A DNA stretch of 64,000 nucleotides from Sinomonas sp. ASV486 (GTDB taxonomy: Bacteria > Actinomycetota > Actinomycetes > Actinomycetales > Micrococcaceae). Position 1 is the stretch's first letter, and each line of letters opens with the position of its first letter. Location: positions 160,543-224,542 of the forward strand of contig NZ_JAVFJK010000008.1 of assembly GCF_030908215.1 (NCBI RefSeq), read 5' to 3'. Shown here in pieces: positions 27,288 through 36,297 of the stretch. The notes beneath the pieces are model-generated. The model did not search any database. It had not been told where the DNA came from and was given only the letters and a program-made list of their open reading frames with translations. The position numbers and the translations under genes are program-made.

Positions 27288-28508
27288 TCAGTTGCCCTTG
27301 TACCTGCTGAGGAAGTCTCCCATACGGTTGATGGCCTCCTCGATGTCCGCCACGGCCGGGAGTGTCACCATCCGGAAGTGGTCCGGGGCGTGCCAGTTGA
27401 AGGCGCGGCCGTGGGAGAGGAGGATCTTCTGCTCGCGCAGGAGGTCGAGGACGAACTGCTCGTCATCGCGGATCGGGTACACCTCGGGGTCGAGCCTCGG
27501 GAAGAGGTAGAGGGCACCTTTGGCCTGGGTGGTGGAGACGCCCGGGATCGCGTTGAGCATCTCGTACGCCTTGTTGCGCTGCTCGAGAAGGCGCCCTCCG
27601 GGCAGGATGAGGTCGTTGATGCTCTGGTAGCCGCCCAGGGCAGTCTGGATCGCGTGCTGCGCCGGCACATTGGCGCACAGTCGCATGTTGGCCAGCAGGT
27701 TGATGCCCTCGAGATAGTCCGCCGCGGCCTGCTTCGGGCCCGAGATCGCCATCCAGCCTGCCCGGTACCCGCAGACCCGGTACGCCTTGGACAGCCCCGA
27801 GAACGTCAGGCAGAGCACGTCGTCGCCCGTGAACGCGGCGAGGTTCGTGTGGGTGGCGCCGTCGTAGAGGATCTTCTCGTAGATCTCGTCGGCGAAGATG
27901 ATGAGGCCATGCCGCTCGGCGAGCTCGACGATCCGGCGCAGCGTCGCATCGGAGTAGAGCGCCCCCGTCGGGTTGTTGGGGTTGATCACCACGATGCCCT
28001 TGGTGCGGGAGGTGATCCTGGCCTCCATGTCCTCGAGGTCCGGCTCCCAGTCCTGTTCCTCGTCGCACAGGTAGTGCACGGCGCGTCCGCCCGCAAGCGA
28101 CACGGATGCGGTCCACAAGGGATAGTCGGGCATCGGCACGAGGATCTCATCGCCCTGCTCGAGGAGCGCCATGAGGGACATCGTGATGAGCTCGGACACG
28201 CCGTTGCCGAGATAGATGTCATCGACGTGGATGTTCTGGATGCCGCGCGTCTGGTAGTACTGCGAGACCGCCGTGCGGGCCGAGAAGATGCCACGGGAGT
28301 CGCTGTAGCCCTGTGCGTGGGGCAGGTGGCGGATCATGTCGACGAGGATCGCATCCGGCGCCTCGAAGCCGAACGGTGCCGGGTTGCCGATGTTCAGCTT
28401 GAGGATCCGATGGCCCTCGGCCTCCATCTTCTGCGCAGCCTCCAGGATCGGGCCCCTGATGTCGTACAGCACATTGTGGAGCTTGGAGGACTGCTTGAAT
28501 TCGGCCAT
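27288..28508 (-). CDS. alaA: Pyridoxal-phosphate aminotransferase, AlaA type
   Basis: Class I/II aminotransferase, 406 residues, very close to E. coli AlaA (glutamate-pyruvate transaminase) along its length: KSSKL-like N-terminus HNVLYDIRGPILEA, LNIGNPAPFGFEAPD, DIYLGNGVSELI, VPMPDYPLWTA, VINPNNPTGALYS, the PLP lysine in SGLSKAYRVCGYRAGW, and MRLCANVPAQHAIQTALGGYQS. It makes alanine from pyruvate and glutamate. A palindrome lies immediately upstream. Confidence 0.92.
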   Translation of the reverse strand: MAEFKQSSKLHNVLYDIRGPILEAAQKMEAEGHRILKLNIGNPAPFGFEAPDAILVDMIRHLPHAQGYSDSRGIFSARTAVSQYYQTRGIQNIHVDDIYLGNGVSELITMSLMALLEQGDEILVPMPDYPLWTASVSLAGGRAVHYLCDEEQDWEPDLEDMEARITSRTKGIVVINPNNPTGALYSDATLRRIVELAERHGLIIFADEIYEKILYDGATHTNLAAFTGDDVLCLTFSGLSKAYRVCGYRAGWMAISGPKQAAADYLEGINLLANMRLCANVPAQHAIQTALGGYQSINDLILPGGRLLEQRNKAYEMLNAIPGVSTTQAKGALYLFPRLDPEVYPIRDDEQFVLDLLREQKILLSHGRAFNWHAPDHFRMVTLPAVADIEEAINRMGDFLSRYKGN

Positions 28509-28516
28509 TGTCCAAG

Positions 28517-28569
28517 AATGCCACAGGGCGTGAGCGGCAACTGTGCGATGCTGCTCACACCCCGTGGCA
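28517..28569 (-). promoter_or_regulatory. Long imperfect palindrome before alaA
   Basis: ATGCCACAGGGCGTGAGC (28517-28534) pairs with 28552-28569 at 16 of 18 positions across a 17-nt loop. It begins 9 bp upstream of the alaA start and 24 bp after the stop of the osmoprotectant-binding gene. It may terminate that operon or act in the alaA leader; there is no T-run. Confidence 0.5.
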
Positions 28570-28593
28570 TGACGCTGGATCAGCGCGGGAGGG

Positions 28594-29556
28594 TCAGGAG
28601 GCGAGGCCCTTCTCCTTGAGCCAGGCCTTCGCTGCGTCCGCGGGCGACTGCTTCTGGGTCCCGTTCACGGCCCGGTTGAGGTTCACCAGATCGTCCGTCG
28701 TGAGCTGCTTGGACACGGCGTTGAGCGCTGCCTTCGCCTGGTCCGAGACCGTGTCGGTGCGGACGAGCGGCACGACCTGCTGGGCGATGAAGTTGTTCTT
28801 CGGATCGTCCAGGACCACGAGGTCATTGTCCGCAATGGACGGCGTCGTCGTGAAGATGTCCGCCACCTGGATGTCATTCGAGAGCAGTGCCTTGAGGGTC
28901 ACGGGGCCGCCGCCGTCGCTCATGGCCTGGAACTGCTTGGGGCTGCAGCCGTACTTGTCCTTGAGACCCGGCAGACCGTAGGCGCGCTTCTCGAAAGTCG
29001 CCGGTGCGCCGATCACCAGCTCGCCGCAGACCTTGCCCATGTCGTCGAGGCTCTTGAGGCTGTACTTCGCCGCAGTGGCCTTCGTGACGACCATCGCATC
29101 CTTGTCCTCGGCCTTGGCCGGGCTCAGGATCGCGAGGCCCTTGGGGAGTTTGTCCGGGAGCGCGCCCGCGATGTCCGAGGCCGAGACCTGGGTGGCCTTC
29201 GTGTCCACGTACAGCAGGAGGTTGCCCGTGTAGTCGGGGACGACGTCGACTGAGCCGTCCTGGACCGCCTTGTAGTACACCTCGCGCGCTCCGATGTTCG
29301 GCTTGGTCGAGGCCTTCACTCCCGCGGCGTTGAGAGCACCGGCGTAGATCTCTGCGATGATCTGACTCTCCGTGAAGTCGGCGGAACCGATCACGAGTTC
29401 CTTGCCGGCGCCGCCGGATCCGCCGGAGGCCCCGGCGCTGCCGGTGCTGAGTGGATTCGACGAACCGCCGCACGCGGTCAACGCGAGGGTCAGCCCGAGC
29501 CCCACCGCCACGGCGGCCATGGCCCTGCGGCGTGTGACGGGGAACTGCTGGATCAT
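28594..29556 (-). CDS. Osmoprotectant-binding lipoprotein (glycine betaine/choline/carnitine family)
   Basis: 320 residues. A Tat/Sec-like lipoprotein signal (VTRRRAMAAVAVGLGLTLAL, lipobox LTAC at about 30-33) is followed by a Gly/Ser linker and an OpuAC-type domain: ELVIGSADFTESQIIAEIYA, VPDYTGNLLLYV and DIFTTTPSIADNDLVVLDDP. It captures quaternary ammonium solutes for the importer encoded upstream in the same operon (ATGA overlap). Exact ligand unknown. Confidence 0.92.
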   Translation of the reverse strand: MIQQFPVTRRRAMAAVAVGLGLTLALTACGGSSNPLSTGSAGASGGSGGAGKELVIGSADFTESQIIAEIYAGALNAAGVKASTKPNIGAREVYYKAVQDGSVDVVPDYTGNLLLYVDTKATQVSASDIAGALPDKLPKGLAILSPAKAEDKDAMVVTKATAAKYSLKSLDDMGKVCGELVIGAPATFEKRAYGLPGLKDKYGCSPKQFQAMSDGGGPVTLKALLSNDIQVADIFTTTPSIADNDLVVLDDPKNNFIAQQVVPLVRTDTVSDQAKAALNAVSKQLTTDDLVNLNRAVNGTQKQSPADAAKAWLKEKGLAS

Positions 29557-30260
29557 GAGATTCCTTCCTGAACGGCCGCGACGGAGGCCAGTGGCTTCCG
29601 CGCGGAGGACGAGCGTGGACCCAGAGCGCGCTGGAATGCGCCCAGGACGAGGTCGGTGACGACGGCGATCCCGGCCACGAGGACCGAGCCCCCGAGCATC
29701 TGGGGATAGTCGGATAGGGCAAGGCCGTCGAAGATGTACCTGCCCAGGCCACCGAGGTTCGTGTAGGCGACGACGGTCGCCGTCGCGATGACCTGGAGGA
29801 CCGCGGCGCGCAGCCCGCCGAAGATCACCGCAAACGCGTTGGGGAACTCGACCCCGAGCAGGACTTGGAACTCCCGCATCCCCTGGGCGCGGGCCGCGTC
29901 GACCACGACCGGGTCCACGGCAGCGATGCCCGAGTACGTCCCGGCAAGGAGCGGGGGGACGCTCAGGATGACGAGCGCCCAGATCGGCGGCATGAGGCCG
30001 ATGCCCGCCAGGAGCACGAACAGCACGAGGAGCCCGAGCGTCGGGACGGCCCGAAGTGCGCCGGCAATCGCGACAACCACCACGCGGCCGCGTCCGGTGT
30101 GGCCCACGTAGGCCCCGATCGGGATCGCGATCGCTGCCGCGATGACCACCGTGAGCGCGGCGTAGAAGGCATGCTCGCCGAGGCGGGCAGGGATGCCCGA
30201 GTATCCGCTCCAGTTGGCGGGATCGGTGAGCCAGTCCCACGTCTGTGCGAGCAGGCTCAT
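29553..30260 (-). CDS. Osmoprotectant ABC transporter permease
   Basis: 235 residues with about five or six membrane helices and the permease-ATPase contact loop VDPVVVDAARAQGMREFQVL. N-terminal AQTWDWLTDPANWSGYSGIP is typical of the OpuCB/OpuCD group. The start is ATG 30260, 4 bp inside the preceding gene. It forms the membrane channel with the other permease. Confidence 0.92.
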   Translation of the reverse strand: MSLLAQTWDWLTDPANWSGYSGIPARLGEHAFYAALTVVIAAAIAIPIGAYVGHTGRGRVVVVAIAGALRAVPTLGLLVLFVLLAGIGLMPPIWALVILSVPPLLAGTYSGIAAVDPVVVDAARAQGMREFQVLLGVEFPNAFAVIFGGLRAAVLQVIATATVVAYTNLGGLGRYIFDGLALSDYPQMLGGSVLVAGIAVVTDLVLGAFQRALGPRSSSARKPLASVAAVQEGIS

Positions 30261-30937
30261 GCGCGGGCCGCCTTCCGCTGCGTGGGTGCGCCGGCGCGGC
30301 GGGCGTCGAGCCTCGCCCACGGCGAGAGCACGCGCCCAGCGAGCACGAGCAGCAGGTCCATGAGAAGGGCGAGGACGAGAATAGCGACGAGCCCTACGAC
30401 GATCTCCGTGATGAATCCACGCTGGAGCCCCTCGGTGAACAGGATCCCGAGGTTGGGCATGCCCACGAGCGCCGCGACGCTCACGAGCGAGATGTTGCTG
30501 ACGGACACGGCCCTCAGGCCCGCTATGAGCACGGGCAGCGAGAGCGGCAGGTCAACGAGGAAGTAGCGCGTGGCGGCAGTGTGCCCCAGCGCCTGCGCAG
30601 CGAGGCTCAGCTCGCCGTCGACCGAGTCGAGGGCATCCAGCGACGCCCTCACGAGGAGCGCCACCGCGTAAACCGTGAGTGCCACGATGACGTTCACGGG
30701 GTCGAGGATCCGCGTGCCGAGCAGCACGGGCAGGATGATGAACAGCGCAAGCGAGGGCACGGTGAACAGGATGGAGCTGAGCGTCAGGAGCGCAGTGCGC
30801 CACACGCGCCGATGCCGTACCGCCTGGGCGAGGGGAAGGCTGATGACCAAGCCGAGCGCGAGCGGGACCACCGCGAGAAGGAGGTGCTGGCCCGTGAGCG
30901 AGAGGATCCGCCCGGCATTCGCGATCGCCCACTCCAT
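30257..30937 (-). CDS. Osmoprotectant ABC transporter permease
   Basis: 226 residues, second permease. The contact loop is ELSLAAQALGHTAATRYFLV; the membrane segments around VVPLALGLVISLPLAQAV and TVPSLALFIILPVLLG are typical of the family. Its ATG shares one base with the stop of the ATPase gene (TGATG), and its 3' end overlaps the next permease by 4 bp, so the four genes form one tight operon. Confidence 0.92.
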   Translation of the reverse strand: MEWAIANAGRILSLTGQHLLLAVVPLALGLVISLPLAQAVRHRRVWRTALLTLSSILFTVPSLALFIILPVLLGTRILDPVNVIVALTVYAVALLVRASLDALDSVDGELSLAAQALGHTAATRYFLVDLPLSLPVLIAGLRAVSVSNISLVSVAALVGMPNLGILFTEGLQRGFITEIVVGLVAILVLALLMDLLLVLAGRVLSPWARLDARRAGAPTQRKAARA

Positions 30938-32049
30938 CAGGCGCCCTCCACCCCGGCACGCGAGCCTGCCGCCGCGGCACGCTCCCGCTGCGCCTGGGTG
31001 CGCCGGCGGTCCGCGTGGGCAATGACCTCTGTGGCACTGACCGTGCCCAGGAGGCGGCCGGCATCGTCCACGACGACCCCGCGTCCCGACGGCGAGGACA
31101 GCGCCGCATCGAGGGCGGAGCGCAGGGTACTTCCCGCGCGGTGGAGCGACCCGCCACTCACGAGGGTCCCGGGGAAAGCCTGGCCGGTCCAACCGACCGG
31201 ACGCCCGTCCGCGTCGAGGACCACCGCCCAGTCGACAGGCACGTCCACTGCGACCTCCGCGGCGCGGACGGTCTGCGCAGCGTCGACCGAGAGCCCCTCA
31301 TCATCGAAGAATCCGAGATGCCGGAATCCACGGTCGCGGCCGACGAATCCGGAGACGAAGTCGTCCACGGGAGCGCGAAGGAGCTCCTCCGGCCCGGCGA
31401 GCTGCGCCAACCGCCCGCCCACCGCGAAGACGGCGATGCGGTCGCCGAGCAGCACCGCCTCGTCGATGTCATGCGTGACGAAGATGATCGTTTTGCCGAG
31501 GTCCCGCTGCAGGCGCAGTAGCTCCTGCTGCAGCTCATGCCGCACCACCGGATCCACGGCGCTGAACGGCTCGTCCATGAGGAGCACAGGTGGATCGGCT
31601 GCGAGCGCCCGGGCCACGCCGACGCGCTGCTGCTGCCCGCCGGAGAGCTGTGCCGGGTACCGCCCGCCGAGGTTCTGCGGGAGGCCGACGACGTCGAGCA
31701 GCTCCTGCGCGCGTGCGCGGGCCGCCGCCCGGGAGGCCCCGTTGAGGCGTGGAACGGTGGCGATGTTGTCCACGACCGTGCGGTGCGGCATGAGTCCAGC
31801 GGCCTGCATGACGTAGCCCATCGACCGGCGCAGGAGCGGCGCAGGCTGATCCGACGCATCGCGTCCGTCCACCGTGATGGTCCCGGACGTCGGCTCGACC
31901 ATCCGGTTGACCATCCGCAGCGAGGTGGTCTTCCCGCAGCCGGAGGGCCCGACGAAGACCGTGATCTCGCCGCGCGGCGCTGACAGGCTCAGGTGGTCCA
32001 CGGCGGTGAGGCCACCGTAGACCTTGCTCACCTCGTGGAACTCGATCAT
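30937..32049 (-). CDS. Osmoprotectant ABC transporter ATPase (ProV/OpuCA type)
   Basis: 370 residues from ATG 32049; upstream GTGs at 32061 and 32067 are alternatives, GTG 32061 having the best-placed GAGG. Walker A is VGPSGCGKTTSLRMV, the signature LSGGQQQRVGVARAL and Walker B VLLMDEPFSAVDPVVR. After the ATPase domain, residues about 245-350 resemble a CBS pair (WAVVLDADGRPVGW, GVVVDDAGRLLGTVSATEVI), which in this family senses ionic strength. First gene of the operon. Confidence 0.93.
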   Translation of the reverse strand: MIEFHEVSKVYGGLTAVDHLSLSAPRGEITVFVGPSGCGKTTSLRMVNRMVEPTSGTITVDGRDASDQPAPLLRRSMGYVMQAAGLMPHRTVVDNIATVPRLNGASRAAARARAQELLDVVGLPQNLGGRYPAQLSGGQQQRVGVARALAADPPVLLMDEPFSAVDPVVRHELQQELLRLQRDLGKTIIFVTHDIDEAVLLGDRIAVFAVGGRLAQLAGPEELLRAPVDDFVSGFVGRDRGFRHLGFFDDEGLSVDAAQTVRAAEVAVDVPVDWAVVLDADGRPVGWTGQAFPGTLVSGGSLHRAGSTLRSALDAALSSPSGRGVVVDDAGRLLGTVSATEVIAHADRRRTQAQRERAAAAGSRAGVEGA

Positions 32050-32154
32050 CGGATCGGACACGTACACCTCAATGGTCGCGGGCGGCCAACTGCATCTCGC
32101 GTGCTGGTGCGAGCCTACCAGCGCGGTCCGACAGGGGAACCGCGGAACGGCCGG

Positions 32155-33087
32155 CTACGGAACCCGCTCTCCCCCGCCGCCATCGGCCGCGAGTTCAATG
32201 GTCCCGAAGATCGGGTCCCGGTCCAGGATCCGCACGTCGGTGATCCCTTGCTCGGCGAGGCCGGCGCGGAAGCCGTCCTGGATCCGGCCCACGTTCATCC
32301 CGAGTCCGCTGCCGAGGATCACCGGGCCCTCGAGATCGAGCTGGCGCGCCACCTGGGCGGCCATGCGCGCGAGATCGTGGGCGGCCTGGTCGACCATGAA
32401 GCGCGCACCCACGTGCCCGGCGTCGGCGGCCTCCGTGACGACTCGAGAACGCTGCGCCCAATAGCGTCTGCCAGTCCCGGGGGCGTGGAACAGGGCGATG
32501 AGCTCGTTGGGGTGGGCCAGGTCCGTGCTCGCCAGAAGGGCCTGCGTCAGATCATCCGGCTCGAGGCCGAGGTTCATGCGGTGCAGGCTGTACCGGACGG
32601 CCTCTCGGCCCAGCCAGTACCCGCTGCCCTCGTCCCCGAGCAGGTAGCCCCAGCCGCCCGCACGCGCCTCCTCGCCGGCGTCGTTCGTCCCCCATGCGGC
32701 GGACCCGGTGCCGGCGATGACGGCAACCCCCGTGCGCGCGCGGCCCGCGGCGAGCAGGAGCCGCGAATCGTGGACCACTGTGACCCGAGCCCGGGGCGCG
32801 TGCGGGTGGATGAGGGCGGCGAGCGCGTCTGCGTCCGCCTCGGTGTCAACGCCACCAGACCCGGCGAAGACCCGGGCGGCGTCGCCGGCGTCGAGCGCGG
32901 CGAACAGCTCCGCGAGGTTCGCCGCAGCGGTCTCCCGGCTCACGTTCTGGACGTTCGCGCTGCCCACCTCGAGATCGGCCTGGACCTCGCCGCCCACCAC
33001 CTTGATCCCGCGGGTCTTCGTTCCGCCGATGTCGAGGCCGATCATCAGCCCGCCGGTCGTCCTGTCAGGGGCGCTCTGCATGTTCAC
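32155..33087 (-). CDS. N-acetylglucosamine kinase-like protein (BadF/BcrA ATPase family)
   Basis: 310 residues of the ASKHA sugar-kinase fold. IGLDIGGTKTRGIKV is the phosphate-1 motif, AGTGSAAWG phosphate-2, and GWGYLLGDEGSGYWLGREAV is the hallmark of the GlcNAc-kinase/BadF family; LGSGLGMN is the adenosine motif. Likely phosphorylates an amino sugar in cell-wall recycling or chitin use; substrate inferred from family only. It stands alone, divergent from the next gene. Confidence 0.85.
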   Translation of the reverse strand: MNMQSAPDRTTGGLMIGLDIGGTKTRGIKVVGGEVQADLEVGSANVQNVSRETAAANLAELFAALDAGDAARVFAGSGGVDTEADADALAALIHPHAPRARVTVVHDSRLLLAAGRARTGVAVIAGTGSAAWGTNDAGEEARAGGWGYLLGDEGSGYWLGREAVRYSLHRMNLGLEPDDLTQALLASTDLAHPNELIALFHAPGTGRRYWAQRSRVVTEAADAGHVGARFMVDQAAHDLARMAAQVARQLDLEGPVILGSGLGMNVGRIQDGFRAGLAEQGITDVRILDRDPIFGTIELAADGGGGERVP

Positions 33088-33136
33088 GGGCCCAGCCTAA
33101 TGACTGCGGCGCCGCGCGACTGGCTAGGGTGATGGC

Positions 33137-34174
33137 ATGGACACCACTCTCCCTGCGGAACTGTTCGGAAACGGCGTGATCGCGGCGCCGATGGCGGGGG
33201 GCCCGAGCAGCCCCGAGCTCGCCGCTGCCGTGGGCCGGGCAGGTGGGCTCGGCTTCCTCGCGGGCGGCCTCAAGGCGCCGGAGGCCCTTGAGGCGGAGCT
33301 CGCGACGCTCGACGGTGCAAGCGTTGACCGGAGCGTTGGGTTACGCCCCTTCGGCGTCAACCTCTTCGTGCCCAACACCGACGACATCGATCGCAACGCC
33401 GTCCTGGCCTACCGGGACCGCCTTCAGCCGGAGGCCTCGTCCGTCGGCGCCGCCGTTCCGGAGCCGAGATGGGCGGACGACGACGCGTTCCCGGCGAAGC
33501 TTGATCTCCTCCTCACGCGCCCGCCCGCCGTCGTCTCCTTCACCTTCGGCACACCGCGCTGGGACACGGTTGCAGCGCTGCGCCGGGCGGGGTCGTTCGT
33601 CGTCCAGACGGTCACGGGGCCCGAAGAGGCCACCGTCGCCGCGGCCCTGGGCGTCGATGCCCTCGTCGTCCAGCACCCCGCCGCCGGCGGGCATTCCGGG
33701 GCCTTCCTCGGGCTGCCCGCCTTCGCCGGCACACTGGCCCAGCTCGTCAGCGCGGTCCGCGGCGTCGTCGACCTCCCACTGATCGCGGCAGGCGGGATCG
33801 GATCGCCGGACGACGCCGCTGCCGCCCGCGCGGCGGGTGCGGCGGCCGTCCAGGTGGGCACGGCCTTCCTGCGCACGCCGGAGGCCGGGACCAATCCTGT
33901 GCACCGGGCGGCCCTCGCCTCTCCGGACTTCACCCGGACGGCGCAGACCAGGGCCTTCTCCGGGCGCTGGGCACGGGGCCTGGAGAACGGGTTCATGCGC
34001 CGTCTGGCCGACGCTCCCGCAGGCTATCCGGTGATCCACCACCTCACGGCGCCCCTGCGCGCCGCGTCGGTCAGGGCAGGCAGCCCCGACCGCACGAGCC
34101 TCTGGGCGGGGACCGCGTGGGGCGCAGCCCGCGAAGAACCGGCGGCGGACGTCGTGGGCCGCTTCGCCGGCTGA
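33137..34174 (+). CDS. Nitronate monooxygenase family protein
   Basis: FMN-dependent TIM-barrel enzyme, 345 residues, of the 2-nitropropane dioxygenase family that oxidises nitronates. Evidence: APMAGGPSSPELAAAVGRAG at the N-terminus, VQHPAAGGHSGAFLGLPAF, IAAGGIGSPDDAAAARAAGA (FMN phosphate site) and VQVGTAFLRTPEAG. The usual catalytic His lies in AGGHSG. Confidence 0.9.
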   Translation: MDTTLPAELFGNGVIAAPMAGGPSSPELAAAVGRAGGLGFLAGGLKAPEALEAELATLDGASVDRSVGLRPFGVNLFVPNTDDIDRNAVLAYRDRLQPEASSVGAAVPEPRWADDDAFPAKLDLLLTRPPAVVSFTFGTPRWDTVAALRRAGSFVVQTVTGPEEATVAAALGVDALVVQHPAAGGHSGAFLGLPAFAGTLAQLVSAVRGVVDLPLIAAGGIGSPDDAAAARAAGAAAVQVGTAFLRTPEAGTNPVHRAALASPDFTRTAQTRAFSGRWARGLENGFMRRLADAPAGYPVIHHLTAPLRAASVRAGSPDRTSLWAGTAWGAAREEPAADVVGRFAG

Positions 34175-34228
34175 TGCATCGCTCGCGATCGGCTGCTGGT
34201 GTGAGGATCGTGCCGGGTCTCCGTGTCA

Positions 34229-34282
34229 GTGGCCGGACGCGGTGTTGGTGGCCGAACGTGGCGTTGGCGTCAGTGGCCGAAC
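34229..34282. repeat. Short tandem repeat overlapping the 3' end of the reductase gene
   Basis: Units starting GTGGCCGGACGCGGTGTTG (34229), GTGGCCGAACGTGGCGTTG (34248) and GTGGCCGAAC (34273) recur with a 19-25 bp step, the last one inside the coding end (residues KFGH and stop) of the aldo/keto reductase. It looks like duplication of the gene end into the intergenic gap. Confidence 0.5.
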
Positions 34283-35100
34283 TTCTCCGGATCGGCCGCG
34301 TCCGGCCCCTTGCCGTCGAGGCCATCGAACGCCGCGATCTCGGCTGCCGTGAGGTCGAAGCCGAAGACGTCGAGGTTCTCGGCGAGCCGGCCAGGGTGCG
34401 AGGACTTCGGGATCGCGACGATTCCCTGCTGCGTGTGCCAGCGCAGCACCGCCTGGGCGGGGGTCACCCCGTGCGCCTCGGCCGCGGCCACCACGACGGC
34501 CTCGGACAGGAGGTCCTGACCGCGCCCAATCGGGGTGTAGGCCTCGGTCACAGTGGCGTGTCCCGCGTTGAACGCGCGGGCCTCGGGCTTGACCCAGTAG
34601 GGGCTCACCTGGAGCTGGTCCACATCGGGTGCCACCCCGGTCGCATCGATGAGCCGTGCAGCATGCGTAGGGTAGAAGTTGGAGACCCCGATCGAACGGA
34701 CCTTCCCCTCGGCGCGCAGCCGGATGAGGCCTTCCCAGGCCTGGACGTACGTGTCCTGGTCCGGGTTGGGCCAGTGGATGAGGAACAGGTCGAGGTAGTC
34801 GACGCCGAGCTTGCGGACGGCGTTCTCCCAGGCAGTGTGCACCCCTTCGGGGCTGTGCCATTCGCGGTTGAACTTGGTGGTGATGAAGAGGTCCTCACGC
34901 GGTACCCCCGAGCGGCGCAGGCCCTCGCCGACGCCCGCCTCGTTGCCGTAGTTCTCGGCCGTGTCGACGTGGCGGTAGCCGAGTTCGACGGCGGTTGCGA
35001 CGACGTCGGCCGCCGCAGCGTCATCGAGCGGCCACGTGCCGAGGCCGATCTGGGGGATGGAGTGGCCCGACGCGAGCTTGATCAACGGTGCAGTTGCCAT
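34270..35100 (-). CDS. Aldo/keto reductase
   Basis: NADPH-dependent oxidoreductase, 276 residues, of the 2,5-diketo-gluconate reductase-like group. The tetrad is visible as D and Y in HVDTAENYGNEAGVGEGL, K in FITTKFNREW and H in LFLIHWPNPD. IGVSNFYPTH and AIPKSSHPGRLAENLDVF are further family marks, the latter the NADP phosphate site. Substrate not predictable. Confidence 0.93.
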   Translation of the reverse strand: MATAPLIKLASGHSIPQIGLGTWPLDDAAAADVVATAVELGYRHVDTAENYGNEAGVGEGLRRSGVPREDLFITTKFNREWHSPEGVHTAWENAVRKLGVDYLDLFLIHWPNPDQDTYVQAWEGLIRLRAEGKVRSIGVSNFYPTHAARLIDATGVAPDVDQLQVSPYWVKPEARAFNAGHATVTEAYTPIGRGQDLLSEAVVVAAAEAHGVTPAQAVLRWHTQQGIVAIPKSSHPGRLAENLDVFGFDLTAAEIAAFDGLDGKGPDAADPEKFGH

Positions 35101-35150
35101 GGGGCCAGCCTAGGACCAGGGACCGACTGACCTCTCCCCATGACGCGACC

Positions 35151-35207
35151 GTGACCCCACACCCCGCCGCCAGAGACCCCACAACACCGTGCCAGAGACC
35201 CCACAAC
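35151..35207. repeat. Short tandem repeat downstream of the LysR gene
   Basis: GCCAGAGACCCCACAAC occurs at 35169-35185 and 35191-35207 (22-bp step), preceded by a degenerate GTGACCCCACA unit at 35151. It fills most of the 117-bp gap between the LysR-type gene and the aldo/keto reductase start. Confidence 0.55.
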
Positions 35208-35217
35208 CGGGGGCCGG

Positions 35218-36204
35218 CTAGCGGCCGAACGCGTCGGCGAGCAGGCCGGCGTCGAGCGCCAGGATGTGCTCGCGGAACATGCGCACCTGCGGCGGCTCCC
35301 CGACGATCTTGGGCCACACCAGCCCGATCTCCCGGAACGCGCCGTCGTCCTCGAGCGCAAGCTCTGCCCACCCGAGCCCCGTGCTCTGCAGCGTCGATCC
35401 GTAGACTGCGCCGTGCCCGGCGCTCGAGGGCGGAACGAGGGCCACGCCGAGCCCCGCGGACACGAGCCCGAGAAGCGTGCGCGAATCCTGCCCGGAGAAC
35501 GCGATGTCCGGCGTGAATCCGGCATCGCGGCCGAGCCTGTCCAGGATGCTCCGCATCCCGAACCCCCGCTCGAGCGCCACGAACGGCTCCCCGGAAACCT
35601 CCGCGAGCCGCACGGCCCCGCGGTGCGCGAGCCGGTGCCCAGCCGGGACGGCGAGCCGCACGGGCTGCACGTGCAGGGTTGCACTGTCGACGTCCCGCGT
35701 CGGCACGGGGCGCGGCGAGACGATGGACAGGTCCACACGCCCTTCGGCAAGCGCATCGAGGCAGCTCTGGCGCGACCCTTGGATGAGCTCGAAGCGCACC
35801 TCTGGATACTCGGCACGGAAGCCGCTCACGAAGACGGGCACAGCTGATTCTCCGAAGGTCATCTGGAAGCTCAGTCGCACGACACCGCGAGCCTGGTGCT
35901 CGCGCTCATGGAGCGCATCAAGGCCATGCTGGAGCTCCTCGAGGGCCGTGCGGACCGCGGGCAGGAGCTGCTCGGCCGCCGGTGTGAGCCGGATCCCCCG
36001 CCCCTCCTTCCGCACGAGTTCAGCGCCTACGACGACGGCCGCGCGGGCGAGCGCTCGGCTCACCGTGGGCTGGGGAACCCCCAGGAGCTCCGCGGCCGCG
36101 GTGACGTGGCGCGTCTGACCGACGGCGTCCAGCACTGGCAGCAGCGGCAGAAGTCTGGCCAGCTCCCCGTGGAGCGGGGCCGGTATGGCTGACGGCACGG
36201 CCAT
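35218..36204 (-). CDS. LysR-family transcriptional regulator
   Basis: 328 residues from ATG 36204, with GGGAAG 5 nt upstream; reading further upstream gives an 800-residue frame that is antisense to the MFS gene. The N-terminal winged HTH is LPVLDAVGQTRHVTAAAELLG followed by VPQPTVSRALARAAVVVG; the effector domain starts GVVRLSFQMTFGESAVPVFV. Divergent from the MFS transporter gene, the classic arrangement for a LysR regulator controlling its neighbour and itself. Confidence 0.92.
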   Translation of the reverse strand: MAVPSAIPAPLHGELARLLPLLPVLDAVGQTRHVTAAAELLGVPQPTVSRALARAAVVVGAELVRKEGRGIRLTPAAEQLLPAVRTALEELQHGLDALHEREHQARGVVRLSFQMTFGESAVPVFVSGFRAEYPEVRFELIQGSRQSCLDALAEGRVDLSIVSPRPVPTRDVDSATLHVQPVRLAVPAGHRLAHRGAVRLAEVSGEPFVALERGFGMRSILDRLGRDAGFTPDIAFSGQDSRTLLGLVSAGLGVALVPPSSAGHGAVYGSTLQSTGLGWAELALEDDGAFREIGLVWPKIVGEPPQVRMFREHILALDAGLLADAFGR

Positions 36205-36255
36205 ATCACTTCCCTTCGCAACCCATACAATTCCGTTATATGTTCTCATAAAGAG

Positions 36256-36272
36256 TGCATTGGACGCATGCA
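36256..36272. promoter_or_regulatory. Candidate LysR operator in the divergent promoter region
   Basis: TGCAT-N7-ATGCA is an interrupted perfect dyad 26 bp before the MFS start and 52 bp from the LysR start. LysR proteins typically bind dyads of about 15 bp in such divergent gaps. The surrounding 93 bp are AT-rich. Confidence 0.45.
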
Positions 36273-36297
36273 TTGAGACTTTCCTAGGCTGGAGGGC

